Shown here one piece after another: positions 37,815-51,437 of a stretch of 64,000 nt of DNA. The DNA comes from Phalacrocorax aristotelis. Lineage: Eukaryota; Chordata; Aves; Suliformes; Phalacrocoracidae. A program made the translations under genes and the position numbers. Every line of letters starts with the position of its first letter. Position 1 is the stretch's first letter. Where the stretch lies: NCBI RefSeq assembly GCF_949628215.1, contig NC_134282.1, positions 20,812,723 to 20,876,722 on the forward strand, given 5' to 3'. Below the pieces are notes generated by a model, which was not told the DNA's origin, made no database searches, and saw only the letters and a list, made by a program, of their open reading frames with translations.

Positions 37815-40800
37815 TTTGCTCCTGTTTTGGGACAGGGATGTGATAGGTTTTGAACAGGGCACCTGGCTGCACAGCACTCACACAGCACTGCAAGGGAACA
37901 CAACCACAGCATCCTCCCCCCGCTCCACGGCCATCCAAAATAAACACCCTTTCATTGCTGCACTTCTTATCCTTTGATTTTCCATTCCAGATGTAAATAT
38001 TTCCCAGGATTATCACCTCTGGTTTCTGCAAATGGACGTTTGTTGTGCGAAACAAGTGGAAGAGCAGCATATTGGCAGGGTAAGTTCCCAGCTTCTAGCA
38101 ATCTGTCGCATGGGGACTTGCCTCCTGAGCATGAGATTGCGCCTCTGTGTTGAGAAGCCTGTGGCGATTACTTCTTCCAGTCCTGTCAGCTGAATATAGT
38201 TGTAGAGCGCTAACAAAAGGTGTTACAGGACTGCTGAGAGGAGTAGTGGCTCAGGGAGGTTCTGGGAGGTGCAGATGGGAGCTGAAAGTGAGGGATAAGG
38301 AGGGAAGTGGAAGGGATACAATTCCTGGAGTGTGAAGAATCTTTGGCAGCTGTGGGAAGGATGGAAAAGACTTCTAGGTTTTACCTGTAATGCAAAAAAA
38401 GAAAAAAAAAATCTCAGAGAAATCAGGACATAAGCGGAGATAAAAGCAGGAAAAATATGGGAGTTCTCCTTCCAGCTTCTGCTTCTCTGTCCTGCTCCTT
38501 CTGTTCTCTCTGTGCTCAGTGTTGGCGTGTTGCTGGTCTATACTCTCGCCTGCAGTATTGCTGTGAATCCCACCCATCCTCCTCCTTGCCTTGCTCACAG
38601 CGTAGGTGCTGCTGGAGTTGTTTTCTGACACAAACAAGTAAAGGCTTTGCCTGGGTGGGTGCCCACCTCGGGCAGGCGGACTGGGAGCCCCTTGTGTTTC
38701 CAGGAGAAGTATCATGCCTACCGGCCACCAGCCCAGCACCAGGCACCCAAATCAATGTGCATGTGGGATTTGCGAGGCTTTTGTGTGGCAGAAGCAGGGT
38801 TTCCCCATGCCAGCATGTTGTGGGGGAAAGTCAGATGATGAAAAGGGATTTGGGGACTCCTCTGCTGCCCAGAAAACAAACCTTCCCTTTTAAACTTGTG
38901 GGCTCTACAGCAGCTTCTCTGTTGCAGCTCAGGGATGCGCAGCCCAGCCACCCTGCCCCTGCCCCTGCCTGCAGTGTCACAGCTCCATCCTGGAGCTGCA
39001 AATGAGGCAGTTTCAAGCCTTGCAGAGGGACAACGAGGGGAACAAGTGAAGAACACAGAGCACAAGCCCTGGGAGACGTGAAGAGAGGGCTGCACAGGTA
39101 CTAAGCAGTTCTGCACTCCAGACCCTGCAAACAGTCAAAGCCATTTTCACATCAAGTAACTATATAAAAATAAATTAATTTAGATGGCCTGCTTTACACA
39201 GTAATGTACTGCATGTACCATTGCTGAAGTCTTTAATAAGTCCCCTCTACAGTAAATTCTGATCTTTTTTATTATTACTTTTAATTCAGTACAGTTCCAG
39301 AAATGCCATCCTATTTCCCATTGTCATACAAAGTGCCCAAGGCCCTGACTGAAAAATCTTACAAAAAGACTCATATTCTATTTCTAATTTGATGCGTTTC
39401 TGTCTTTAGAGTGTCTCCTAGTTTCTTTTTGCCTGCATGCCTTTTCTATTTTGATCTAACCTTTTCCTTCCCTCCCCCTGTGGCCGTACCTCTGTCTGCA
39501 GTGCTGGTTTCTCCTTCATGAGTAGTTAATGCAAAAAAAACTATATTGCCCCATATCTGGGCAGGTCAGCTTCAAGCACTCCTGAATCACAGCTTCAGCT
39601 GATGTTTATGATGACTAACAATGAGAAGATTTTTTACACTGAGGATAATGGTGTATTTTGCACTGTAAGATAAACCTTAGATGTAAAAAATCATTATTTA
39701 TTTAATAGGAACATCAAAGAATACCACTGGAGAAGGGAACTTCAAAGTTTCCCAGAATAATCAGATTTCTGCTATTATGTGGGGTATTTTTTCTCCTGAC
39801 TCTATAATAACAAGTAATAAAAATGTAGTTATCAGAAATCATTGAAAGCATTACTAGATTGAGGTTAAAAAAAATTTTTTTTAAAAAGGAATTAAGTGTT
39901 TCCTTAGAAGCTAGAAATCTAGTAAGCGACAGGACTGCAGGGCTAATGAGAGAAAGAGAAGTCTGATTTGGAGCAGACTGCAGTGCTTCCGAAACCCACT
40001 CCCGACCTCAACAAAGATTTTATTTTGGGGAGGAGGAGAAGCACCACTGGGAAAGCTCATTGCTCAATTTCCTACAGGACTTGCCTTAATTAAATGTGTA
40101 TTTAAATAAGCAGGAGCTCAGCAGTGAAAGTATCCTATAGCATCATTGTGCATTGTGCTCCAGCGGTACAGAAGCAGCACTGAGGGCAGCCCCGTCCCCA
40201 AGCATTGCATATTCTAGGTACAGAGTGCCACAGAAAAGACATTCTTTGTGGCTCTCCCGTTACAGATTTTTCTGAACGACTTTCTAAAGCCTCTGATGAC
40301 TGACTATGAAACAAGGCCTCAGTTGATTAAGGAACCGAGTGGCTTGGCAGAAGAATGGGGTCCTTCAGTTTAAATTCAGGCTAGTTTCCGTTTTCTTAGT
40401 CCTTTCCATGGCTCGCAGAGAAATCCCTCACAATTTTTTAACCCTTTGCTCTGCCTGGTTGAGCCCTGGGAAGATGTGGGCTGTGTGGGTCACCGTGAGT
40501 TTTCTTTGTCGGCAGCACCTCTCTGCTAGACTGACCCTGTGGCCCCCCAGAGCCCCAGTGCGGTAGGAGAAGGCTCACCAGGCAGAGCTTGCAGGACATG
40601 TAGGTCCACCCTTCCTGGTGGGCAGAAAGGAGGAACCAAGGGGAAAAGGGAGGCATCCACTAGGGGAAGCATGCATCTTCCAGCAGGGAGCGTTAAGGTC
40701 CAGGTGATCCAGTCTGGCTGGCAGGGAAGCATGGTGATCTCTGTCAGCCTCAAGTCCATGTGCAGCTTGCTGGCCCTGTCTGTGACCTGCCTGTGTCTGA

Positions 40801-41069
40801 TGAAAGCCGGGGCGGAGAGTCCCCTGCTGTGTGTGTGACGTTTGGCCAGCAGGCATTTGTGTTTGACGTTAAAATACTCAGGTATTGCTCCAGCCCAGGC
40901 ATGGTTGTGGTCACAGAATTGCCAGGTTTTGACAACAGCTGTGAAAGGTTTCTTCATCCCGAAAGAACAGAGTTAATTTCCCGTTCCCACAATAGGTGCA
41001 TTGTTTGCATACATGTGCATTGGGAAGGAAGAACAGTTTCTAAGAGGGTAGGGCAACAATCAAGGTCTC
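37815..41069. other. Non-coding stretch, no supported gene
   Basis: No gene is recognised. The longest ORF (38,457-39,005, 182 codons) lies in C/T-rich sequence with several antisense ORFs and no domain, so it is probably chance. The interval at 39,140-39,910 is AT-rich. The 5' half of a 206-codon ORF (40,760-41,380) starts here and runs into the MIR relic that follows. Confidence 0.55.
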
Positions 41070-41195
41070 ATTGGACCTGGCTTCTTGTCCCACAGCTGTC
41101 AAGGGTCTGCTCAATGGCCTCCAGCAAATCACTTCACCTCCTCATAGCTCAGTTTAGCTATTGTGAAACAGAAATAAAGGTGCTGACCCTTGGTA
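41070..41195 (+). mobile_element. MIR-type SINE relic, plus strand
   Basis: Degraded but recognisable MIR core in sense orientation: CCAGCAAATCACTTCACCTCCTCATAGCTCAGTTTAGCTATTGTGAAACAG aligns by eye to the family's segment for 'caagtcacttaacctctctgagcctcagtttcctcatctgtaaaatg'. MIRs are ancient amniote tRNA-derived SINEs, usually strongly diverged in birds. The tRNA-like head is not clear. The 206-codon ORF crossing it is therefore not considered a gene. Confidence 0.6.
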
Positions 41196-43779
41196 AAGTT
41201 CATACAGTGACTTCCATTAGCAGAGGGTATGGGAGGTTATACCAGTATTATTATTACAGCATGCATAAGGAGAACAATAGAGAGAATTGGAACAAAACCA
41301 GACAAAGTGGAGGGGGAAAAGGATGGAGCTTAGTCTGGAAAAGAATATTTTATAGCAGTGACAGCAGGCAGGAAAAATAGTTAGGTGAGCATGTCCTGTT
41401 TACTAAGAGTAACCAGTGCTGTCCTGTACATTAGGAGATATGGGTGGGTAACCTCTTGGTGTCTGTGTCTAATGCTCCCACCCAGGCAGATTTCTTGACA
41501 ATAATGTGTGTATTGCAAACCTCTTCCCAGCCTTTGGTTTCATTGCTTGGCATTCTTGGGCTGTGCTCCTGGGTCCTCTGTAAGCAGCTGCAGCATGGAT
41601 GGCCCATGCTTGTGCTGTCCCAGCTCCCCAGCCTGAGCTAATGAGCCCTGCGAGGGCTTGTGGTGGTGCTCACACAGGCATGTGGCTTCTGGCTGGCTCA
41701 CAGCATGGCCATAACTCGCTCGGGCATGCTTGTGTGAGGCCTGTCACGGCCCAGATGGGATCCCGCTTGCCAAATGACAACTGTTTTAAACCCTGGCTGG
41801 TGAGGACCAGAGACACCTCCAATGGCAGCTTAAGCTGCTTGCAGTTAGGTGTCCAGGAGCTCCAGCCAGGGCACCACCCTGCCAGGGATGGCCAGTGCTG
41901 TCACCAAGCTGACCGGGGGCTGTGAGCAGCACAGGAATGCTCCGGGATGGAGAGCATGAGGAATGGAGTCAATGAATGTAGCTAAGCAGTGCTAGGAACT
42001 AGGGAAATACTCCAAGGAGAGCCTGATGAGATTATTTCTCATAGGACAAAGAATTTTAAGACATGCAAAATAGTTACAGCATTTATGGGTATGATAGCTG
42101 GGAGAGAAGGCAAGGGACTGCTCACGGATTTTGCTAACATGTGGTGGATTAAGAAAGAAGGTTGCTTAAACTACGAAAACTAAGATGATATTCGGTGAGC
42201 TGTTTATGATTGATCTAAAAATAGTTCTGAAGTTCAGAAATAGTGTTGAACTTACAGAGTTTGACAAGTTGCATAAGCTATTTTCAGAAGGTGAAATAAT
42301 ATAATGGTATAACTGAAATGGAAGAATACATGTGTCCTGAGGTCTTGAATGTCCTCTATGTACTTGTGGATACCATGCAAAGCACAGTGGATAAAAAGAG
42401 ACTATATCTCTTGTCCTAGTAATAAACATAACAAATTTTTTTTCCTATATAAAGTCTGATTCCAGAAATACATGCAATAGTATAAAGGTTCTTTAAATTA
42501 ATATAAAATATAAAGGACTATTTTCCTCCCTCCTAAATACCACATTTTTAAAAAAGTTTGTGGTTCAAGTGGTCCAAAGTATATGACTGAAAGCTTTTCA
42601 GATATAATCATCTGTAGGCATGTTCTACCCCTGGACAATGACAGATCTGCCACAGAGCGTCCTTTCTGCATGGAAAGGGGCTCCTTTTTGTGGGATGTGC
42701 AAAACAGCAGGAATGCAAAGCTTCAAAGAATAATGATCTATGTATAGGAGGCAAAGATATTGTCAGTTTAATTTTGAAATCAATACAGGCACTTGTAATG
42801 ATTCCTAATTGCATGAAGCAAGACTCTTAGATCGTTTGGCATTAGGGCTGGTAAGTCAGGCAGAGAACTTAAGTGGCAGATTAGCACAGCTCTAACCACG
42901 CCAAAGGACAGCAGAGAAGGGCCAGAGTTTCACAGTGTAGTTCTCCACCAGAAGGATTTTTACTGGGTCAGGAGGAGTAAAAAGGTGGCTTATCCTCAGT
43001 AGAGTACAGTACAGTACTTTGGGAAGAAAAATACTAACAAGGCTAGCACACAGAGCTGACATTATAAGGACAAATTTTTGTGGACCAACTCTAAGGAACT
43101 GGGCCTGGACCAAAAAAGCCCTGCAATAACATGGCTGAAAAATATAATACCTTCTTGAACCTAGAAAGCAAAATAGAAAGGCTGGAAAGAGTAGTATTCT
43201 GTATGAGAGTTGTGGTATTTTTGTGGAGAACTGACTAACAAGCACATGATGGAAGAGTGGGGGAAGGTGCTGCGACAGAAACCTGAGCTTTAGAGAAATT
43301 AATCTCGCTGACATTAGAACCTCAGTTCACACATCAGCAGGAGAAAGTCTCAAGTGCCAGATTTCTAATGAAAAGGTAGCCATGACCAAGACATGAATAG
43401 CAAAGAGGCATGACAAAGGTTTTTAAAAAATGGCAACATATTGAGGAAAATCTATATGGAATATGTTGGCTCCAACTGCAATATTGAGACAGCTGTTGAA
43501 TTGCAGCCTGAAAAAGCGTAAAATATTGAGAACTGGTAACACAAGCTCCAATTCTGAAATACTTGTGTGACAAGCAGAAGAGAAACTCGTTAGGCAGCTG
43601 AAAATGTCACAGAACTGAACTAATTGTTTCATTTTGCTAGCTACCTTCTGTTACATGCACATCAAAAACCACTCCGTAAGATGGGGAATATTCAACCTTT
43701 GAGGAGCAGTGGTTGACTCTGTGGCATCTGAGCACCTCCACACTCCAAACTTCTGCTGTCTGGCACATCAGTAAAGAAA
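41196..43779. other. Non-coding stretch, purine-rich plus strand
   Basis: No gene is supported. The + strand is noticeably A/G-rich from about 42,000 to 43,600, which depletes stops on the minus strand and explains the 140-codon and 87-codon minus-strand ORFs there. An A/T-rich interval spans 42,420-42,560. No LINE or retroviral domain is recognisable. Confidence 0.5.
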
Positions 43780-43920
43780 TGCCACTACTCCCATTTTACA
43801 GACAGGGAGGTAGAGCGAAACAAAATGATTTTCTAAAGGTTGCACTGAGAGTTTGTTGGCAGGTCAGGGACTGAACCCAAGTCCCCAAAGAACTAGCTGA
43901 ATCTTTAGCCACTGGTACTT
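43780..43920 (-). mobile_element. MIR-type SINE relic, minus strand
   Basis: The + strand reads CCCATTTTACAGACAGGGAGG...GATTTTCTAAAGGTTGCACTGAGAG...TTGGCAGGTCAGGGACTGAACCCAAGTC. This is the complement of the MIR body (cccattttacagatgaggaaactgaggc...aaggtcac...ggcagagc.gggattgaacccaggtc). This is the best-preserved of the MIR relics in the window, including the B-box-like GACTGAACCC region. Confidence 0.75.
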
Positions 43921-46900
43921 CTTTTTCTGAATTGTGAAACCAGTCATTGTTAATAATCCAGAACTGTTATTCTTTTCTCCTTTGACAGATTTAAGGACTT
44001 TCATGTGCCACCTCCTTGTTCTCCCGTGTGTTTATATGGAGCATGCACTGCATACTTGGTTGAAAGCCAAGTGTGCCTCAGTTCCTCATCTGCTCTTTTT
44101 ATGTTGCAACTTATCTCCCATCCCACCTCTGCATTGTCTTTTGTAAGTGTATCTCTAATCTCAAGCAGCATTTAGCAAACTGAGATACCAATGTCACAAG
44201 GGGTGACTGCAACAGTAGTGCTCCTAATGGTCTCCACTACTGCATCTATGGAAAACTTGAGCAGCCCTAGGAACAGATCACTAGGTGTTTGAGATTATTT
44301 TCAAGAACCTTTGCTAAGTATTCACCAGGAATAGGGAGACAGCTGTTAACACTCCAGAAATACCAAGTGAAGGTTTGAATGCCAATCCAGAAAAGGAGTT
44401 AAAAATATAGTAGATGATTTATCAAGGGCATATTGGAGAAGTGTGAATAGAGATGGTGCTGTCATGATGTATCTCACAGTGCCTGATATTGGAATGACTG
44501 CTCAGAGGTTTCCAGTTAGACATGGCAAAATTTATGGTAATTGCCAGTGTTGAGGGAGTCTATGTTAAATGGGTACCAAAAGGCAAAATATGAAGAGCCT
44601 GAGTACAAGGGAATTTGTTGATGACAATGGAATTTGGGTGTTTGGCTTTGTGGCTGGGGTTTTTTTGTTGGTTTTGGTTGGGTGTTTTTTTTTTTCTTTT
44701 TTTAACGTTCTGACACAGATTATTATAAAAAGATAAGAGGAAAATGGCATTTTATGACCACCCCGCTTGCCATCAGTGGCAGTTCCTCCCCTCCCTAGCT
44801 CCAGAAATCAAGGGATGGAGATAGGGCAGAGGTCTGGGGAAGGAGTGCTGAGTGCTGCATTGCAGTGTGGGTGGTGGGGACTGAAGGAAGAGCATCTGCT
44901 GCTTTTGTTTCCCCCACTTCATCACTGCTGGTTTCAGAGGCAGCTGGGAGGTAGCCAGTCATACAAAGGAAGTAACTTGTTCCAAATAATAGGCATAGGA
45001 AATAAAATATAAAGGGATACTTGGCAAGAGGGTTGTAGAAAAGAAGAAATGCTTAAACCTGAGGTGTGATCGCACCTGAGGTGTGAGGTGTGAATTGCTG
45101 AATGCAGCCTGTTTAGGAAAGACGGATGCAAACTCAAAGCAGCTCCTGGCACTGCTCGAGTGACATGTGAGTTTGGTTTTGTCTACATTACTTGGAATTG
45201 GCTTTTAGCTTCTGCTGCTCTGTTATCTGCACTGTTTTGACAGTAACATAATAAAAGTAGGAGCCAACTGCTCTGAGGGATCTGTGTGTCCAGTCCAAGT
45301 CCAGCCTGGTGCCTAGCCGGCCATGTGTGTGCACAGATGCCGCTTATGTGCACACAGTTGCTATGCTAGTGACAAGAGATGTGGCATGCACAATTTGTGC
45401 AGGTACATATGCAAACAGATAACTTGAAAATCTAGTCTTGAAAGTATTATGGTTATTACCAGATATGTAATTCACCTTGAATCTGTTTAATAATAGCATT
45501 TTAGAATGAGTCAATCCTAATGATTACAAAGACAGACCTGCAATAGTTTGTCTTCACATGTTCCGTTCATTTTGAATACAGTGTATGGATACTAAGCTCT
45601 GATTCTCTGCCTTTGATCCTTAGGTATCTATTTATTCCTATACAAACTGGACTCTAAAAGCTGCTGAACTGGAATTCAGACAACCTGTGTTGCTCTGCTA
45701 GTGTGAACAAACCACTCCTGAAAGCTGAGGGAGCTCTGTGGTGTTTGGTGGCTGCCTGACACTGGTTCTACATGTGTGTAAAAGGCTGGGATCAGGCTCG
45801 CAGTATCTGACTGAAACACTTAGGCTTAGCAAAAATGTCTTTGTTTCACCTCTGAAAGAAAATAATATCCAGTAGGCAGTTTTTGCTCTTGATGACAGTG
45901 AACAGTCGGTACAAATGATGTAATATTAGGTTGCTCAACACTTGACATGAAAAAAGGCTTATAAAAATTGAGTATGTGAAGATTTATTGAGACAAACTCT
46001 GGCCAGCTACCAGGAACTCTTCTGTGAGAGAAATGACTACCCTAAGAAAGCAGAGTCCCAGAGCATCTCTGAGGACTGGGCTGGTCAGAAGTGACAGTGA
46101 GAAATGGCTTCTCTGGCAGCAAAGGGGATTTGAAGTGCTCTTAGGAAAAATGGATAGATAAGAGACGCTGGTGCTTTGAGCTGTCTCAAAGCTACTTTGA
46201 GCCTAATTCCTGGCCTTTCTCTTACAAGTTACTAGAAACAATGGTTTGATATATGCCATTTATTCAACACAAATGATTGTTCAGCCTGAACAAATACCAG
46301 TCACAGAGGGCAGGCATAAAGGCACTGGGCAAAATCGCTACCTTTGGACTAGTGTATGAACCATGTGGGAAGTTCCTAAGAAAAGTTGAAATTGCTTTAT
46401 GCAGCTTCTTGCCATCTGGATTACCTTCCTGGACCTTCTTTATAACAGGTGAATTGCCAAAAATAGCTTCCTCTGATACCATAGGGCACGAAAACTGATA
46501 ACATAATGCCAGTCCTAATGCGTATGCCTCCTGTTGCTTCACTCGCCTTTTGCCCCTTCCCTCCTGGGGCACAATTAGAAGAATCCTCAATGGGTGGACT
46601 TAACTGCAGTCATTTTTAAGCTGGGTGGACATTCTACATGGTCCTCCATGACTTCTGAACCGTACAATACACCAAATGAATCATAGATATTGGCTCCTTC
46701 AAGGCATTATGACTAGAAGGAGGTACATCCACATTTTACTACAGAAATAAACTCTTGGTGTCAACTGTCCAGGAACTTGTGAAGTCAGAAACCTAATCCA
46801 TGTATTTATGGTCTTTGAGTAACTGACTCTGGAGATAAGCTTACATGAGCCAGCATTTCTGCAGTGATCCTTTCTCCTCAAGTACTGACAGCTTTCCTGA

Positions 46901-49726
46901 GTGCTGTCATCTCAAGGGAAGGCACCGGGGCTACAGCATCAATCATTTCTGAAGTGTTGTCAAGCCCGATGGGGCAGAGCAAGGCTGAGCTGGGGACGCT
47001 GCTGCCAGCATGCTAGCCTTCTGACTTAAAAGCTTATCCACTGGGCCCAAATGGCGCGACTGGAAAACAAAGCAGCAAAACTCTAGCTGACAAAAGTGGA
47101 CGGAGGCAAGCCAGCACTAAAACAAAACAAAAGCTGCAAATAAAATATAGATCATCTCAGCCCAGTTAAAAAAAGGACTCTTGTGTGGCCAGGAGAGGTC
47201 TAAGCAGTGCTGGGTATAGAGCGGGGTTGGACATTGATTTATGTCCCCTCTTGTGACACTGAAACGTGGTGGGGAAGGCAGAGCTGTCTGCCCAGCACAA
47301 AAAAAAGAAAAAGTCATGTTTGTTTTCCCTTTAGAAGGAGGTGACATGAGACAACCTTGGGTTCATTGTGTCCTGTCTTGGTTAAGGAGTAGCTTTGACC
47401 TCTGGTCTGCTGGGCTATGTGTGTTCGAGGTGAAAAGATGCTGACCCAAGAAAGACCCTGAGAGAGAGACTTTGGTGCAGAGCTGAGGTTTTCTTAGGCT
47501 AGCCCATAAGCCCATCAGCTTACATGTGGTTTCAAAATGCAGACAGTGGACACGGCTTGGAGATAGAAACGTGTCCCCATGCACTGTTATGATAGCTGTG
47601 GAAATGGCAGTCACAGTCTGCAGAGCCAGAGCAAGACGGATCGCTGTGGCAACATCCTCTGTTCAGGAAGGGGCACTCACGGTACTCAGGCACCAGCCAG
47701 AGGTTCAGACTTGGGAGGGAAATGTGATCCACCAGAGCTGTTTGGACCCACGAGATTACTTCAGAGTGTTTAACTGATTCCCGAGGGAGCCATCAGGTGG
47801 TCTAACTGCCTAGCCTCCTAACTTCTGGCACGGTGAAAGGTTCCCAGCCTGGGACAGTCTGAACATCTTCCTTAGCTCTCCTAGTGATGCTAAGATTCAT
47901 GGACAGATCCATCTGCCAAAGCCTCAGAAAGAGGGAACCTTTGCTAGTGCAGCAGGGAAGGGGACTGGCAGAGGCAGCAATACAGGCAGGAGGGCTGCTA
48001 GCGTTTAGTGTTGCTTGTGCACAGCCTCAGCCATCCAGCCAGGGCTTGACCTGGCACTGCCACCAAAAGGGCCAGGAATAAATGAAGCAGATGGGAAGTT
48101 GTGGTGGAGGCTAACCACAGGGCAAGAGCATGGGCTACATCTGTCCGCAATGCCCACATCCCATGGGAATGGCCCTATTGATGCCTAGGAAGTGGTTGAG
48201 CATCCTGTCTGTCCCCCTTCCCTGTACTTTTTCTTCTGGCATCATTCTCTGCGAGAACTGACCTGAGCAGATGTAGCGTATTTAAGCTTCAGTCAGGGCA
48301 TATTTAAGTTTGGCTACAGTACTATCTAAAAATTCTTTTCAGAAAGGTTTCTGACCATTATTTTCACCCTTTCCTTAATCTACAAACTTATATTTTTACC
48401 TACCAGCAGCAGTGCTATGTGAAAGGGCCCTGTAGACTGGAGGGCAGAGGCACTGTCTGGGGAAGCGTACACCACACTTGCCAGAGGCAAGGCTTCAGTA
48501 TCTTCCCTTGGTCTTGCTGTTACTGTTACACAGCCAAAAGTTTCAGCAAAAAAAACCCCACAAACGCCACTTAGGGCACTGGCTGCAGTTGCGTAAGAGC
48601 GAACTAGGGGCAAACGCAGTTTTGCTCCTTGGCAGCTGATGTCTTCTTGCCTGCTCCTTCCAGAGCAACACATCAACCAGGTGTGCGATTCTGGGCTTAT
48701 TTTACCCGAGGCCAGCTAGTGCCTGTCCCTTTGTCACAGACCACTTGGTCTTCTAGAAATTTCCTGGACACCTCTAAGTGAAAAAGGACAGAGTTGTTTC
48801 TGCCCAAAAGACTACCTAGCTGTGTGTACTAAAAGGCAGTTCCATGACTTTCATGATTAAAGGTGTTTCTTCTGTTATCAGCAGATTTAAAAACCTTACT
48901 GTTTCTCTTTTTTTTTAATTTTTTATTTAATTAACAGGGCATCTGTCTCCCATAGTGCTACTGGGTTTTGCTTTTTAATTAAAAAAAGCCCACTGCTTTT
49001 TAATGTCATATATGTGTTTATATATATTCATCATGCACTGAAAATATATGAAACATTTCCTACAGATGTATAATGGGTAGGGAACCTTTTAGTCCTGATG
49101 CATCATAGCATCTGTGTCTAAAAGAATTAGATTTGTTTGTCCTCATCTTTTTTTTGTTACATACTGTCAGTCAGTCCTCCAAAGCAGACTGCTCTTGTAC
49201 CTCAGAAAATTGAGACATTAACTCACAAATTAGCCTGGCTAAATTAAAACCAAACCCCACCCTTTTCTGAAAGAATGGGTTTGAACTGTGAACCATTCAG
49301 TCTACTTCCGCCTTCAGAAACTGAAACTTCAGAAACTACGACTTAAGAAATCATTAGCCTGATCTCCCATTCTGAGAAAGGGACAGGGGAAAGGACCTTT
49401 CCCATCGTCTCTCAAATTATCATGATATGCCTGTATTCTTAAAGCTTTGAACCAGTTAATCCTGTCTTTATTGTTGTTGCAGCGCAAACTGACTCAAGGG
49501 GATGTGTGAACTAAACCATAGGCAAGAGATGTTAAACCAAAACTCTCCTACCAAGCAGAGAGGACATCCCAGTCCTGGAAAAAGCTGGTGCTGGAATGCA
49601 GAAGGGATTGGGCAAATCCAAGATGCTGAGACATCAAACACACCAAATGGAGGTGGTGGGTGGAAAAATAAATTGGGAAAATATAAAACGTTATGGTGAT
49701 AGGCACTTTATAGATAAAAAAAGAAA
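43921..49726. other. Non-coding stretch, no supported gene
   Basis: No gene is supported. It contains a G/T-rich low-complexity patch (about 44,630-44,703), a short tandem of CCTGAGGTGTGA-like units (about 45,057-45,094) and several short ORFs without domains. A possible acceptor-donor pair around 43,989-44,144 gives an open frame, but the protein is not recognisable. Upstream exons of the gene ending at 51.4 kb may lie here, but I could not identify them. Confidence 0.5.
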
Positions 49727-49728
49727 CA

Positions 49729-49771
<43 letters not shown>
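49727..49771. repeat. (CATA)n/(TA)n microsatellite
   Basis: CATACATACATATATACA followed by about 13 perfect TA units, then an A-run. The ORFs on both strands that read through it (poly Ile/Tyr) are artefacts of the repeat. Confidence 0.9.
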
Positions 49772-49775
<4 letters not shown>

Positions 49776-51286
49776 CTTCACCTTAACCAGAGCTGAGTAT
49801 TTAATTGCTAAGCCCTAGAGACCTAGAAATGTTGTGAAAAAGCATGGCAGAAGCAACAGAAGCTGAAGGTCATTAGCATGACCAGAGTTTAAGTGCAGGC
49901 AGGAAAACAGAGACCAGAAGGAAAGTATGAAATACCTTGCTAAGAAATAACAGGGTTTTCAAAGCAAGACCTGAAGTATGTTAATTAGTTGAAAGGCAAG
50001 AAACCTTTACTTTTAGCCAAAGACTGCTTGATCTCCCATCTTCTATGTCATTTTGGCAAAATGAGCAAAGAAACGTTTCCTGTGGGTATTACTCCAGCTC
50101 GTGAACTCAGAAGTTGGCCTTTGTTTTGAGAAAAGGCAAGCTAACTTGAGCTGCTGAGGTTTAGCTATGGTATCAGGTCTAGCTGACTTGTAATGAGGGA
50201 AGTATGTTCCGGTAGAAAGCTGGAAGGCTCACTTTTTGGGGCTAGCTGTTGTGCTTTACAAAGCAGAAGCCAGGTTAGGGCAGGGAGGCAGGAGCAAGGT
50301 ACATTTGCATTGTACCTTGGCTGCCTGCTGCTGGGTTTCCTTCTGGCCTGAATGGCAAGTGATTACAGGCTGCAGCTGCTAATTACTTCAGACAGTGGTT
50401 TGAACTTTTGGGGAATCAAAGCCATAGCATTTCTCTTCTGGACTCTTAACTTTGTACTTTGGATATTTACTACTGGCTGAGCAGGCCAATAGTATGCTCT
50501 CTTGGACAGGCTCAGCAGCAGCCTGTTTCATCCAAGCAGGTTGAAATCAAAACCCTGAACCTTGTTCATCTCTACAGGCCTCTGAAAGAGAATAGTCATC
50601 TAAAATGACTTAATATTCTTGGGCTCAATATAGAGGTTCTCTTTAGACCTTATCCTCAGAGGACAAAAAATACTTGTTAGACCCCAAAAGTCACTTAAAT
50701 GGGGGAGGAAAAAACAACAACAAAAACCCAAGACAAAAATCTAGAGTCTTAATCTGTAAATCTCTGGGGAGAATATTAGCTTTTTATTGTTTCCCTATCA
50801 GTAAAGTGCAGGAAATAGTCCAAACTGCCCCACCTCTACAACTTCCCTTTATTTATCACAAGAAATGTCCTTTCTAGCTCTTTGGTTTACTCCTCAAAAT
50901 AGATTATGCAAATATATCCCAGAATTCAGCATACAAAAAAGAACACATCAAAACTCTTTTCAACCAAATGCAAGGTGCCTTCGTGTGCTGCTAATTCAAT
51001 CAGTGAGCGGATTGCTCTTGGAGAAGGCAATGCACGGTATTGTATTGAGACCTGAGAGTATGAAAACACCCAGGCAGTCTCAGAAAAATGGCAAATCACA
51101 AAGCGTTCACTGGAGCTGGGAAGAAAGCATATTTTGAAAGTGCTCGTTTATAAATATTTATTTTAAGAAATGAATTTTCAGATAAAAGAAGCCCTAAAAC
51201 ATAGAAACTTCAAGTTTTAAAATCTTGTGCGTTAAATTTTTAATTTTTTTTTAATATTCCCTATAACCTCTTTTCTTCTTTTTCAG
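49772..51286. other. Putative last intron of the gene ending at 51.4 kb
   Basis: No repeat or exon is recognised. The end of the stretch (about 51,238-51,286) is a strong T/C tract, TTTTAATATTCCC...CTCTTTTCTTCTTTTTCAG, giving a good 3' splice site for the exon at 51,287. The 90-codon ORF at 50,865-51,137 has no recognised domain. Confidence 0.45.
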
Positions 51287-51400
51287 TTTGAAAGAACTGA
51301 GGAAACTAAAATCTTAAAAAAATTGGCTCAGGCAGAATACAGAGCCAAGGCCAGGTTTCCAGAAGAATGTGTCAGTAAAAAAGAAACCTTCAGCGAGTAA
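51287..51400 (+). CDS. Terminal coding exon of an unidentified gene (last 37 codons)
   Basis: The exon follows a near-ideal 3' splice site (TTTTCTTCTTTTTCAG) and is open to a TAA at 51,398-51,400. It reads FERTEETKIL, then KKLAQAEYRAKARF, then PEECVSKKETFSE. The segment is charged (Lys/Glu/Arg-rich) with helical, possibly coiled-coil character, and has no signal peptide, membrane segment or catalytic motif. An AATAAA poly(A) signal lies 38 bases after the stop, giving a very short 3' UTR, which strongly supports a true gene end. The phase is consistent with a complete codon starting at the exon's first base. I do not recognise the protein family. The preceding exons are upstream in or beyond this window and were not found. 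The downstream neighbour is the CpG-island promoter, about 7 kb away on the same strand. Confidence 0.65.
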   Translation, partial: FERTEETKILKKLAQAEYRAKARFPEECVSKKETFSE

Positions 51401-51437
51401 CCAAAATGCCTCGAGTTGTTATCATTAAGTTATCTTG

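Noticed and set aside
38457..39005. 182-codon + strand ORF
   Set aside because: C/T-rich sequence with comparable ORFs on the opposite strand; no domain and no convincing splice context.
40760..41380. 206-codon + strand ORF, one of the longest outside the island
   Set aside because: It runs through a MIR relic, overlaps antisense ORFs in its 5' half, and has no recognisable domain; considered chance.
42892..43314. 140-codon minus-strand ORF that looks membrane-like
   Set aside because: The + strand is purine-rich here, so the minus strand is pyrimidine-rich, which removes stops and yields Leu/Phe/Ser-rich translations.
49548..49796. ORFs with poly Tyr/Ile tracts
   Set aside because: They are translations of the (TA)n microsatellite.
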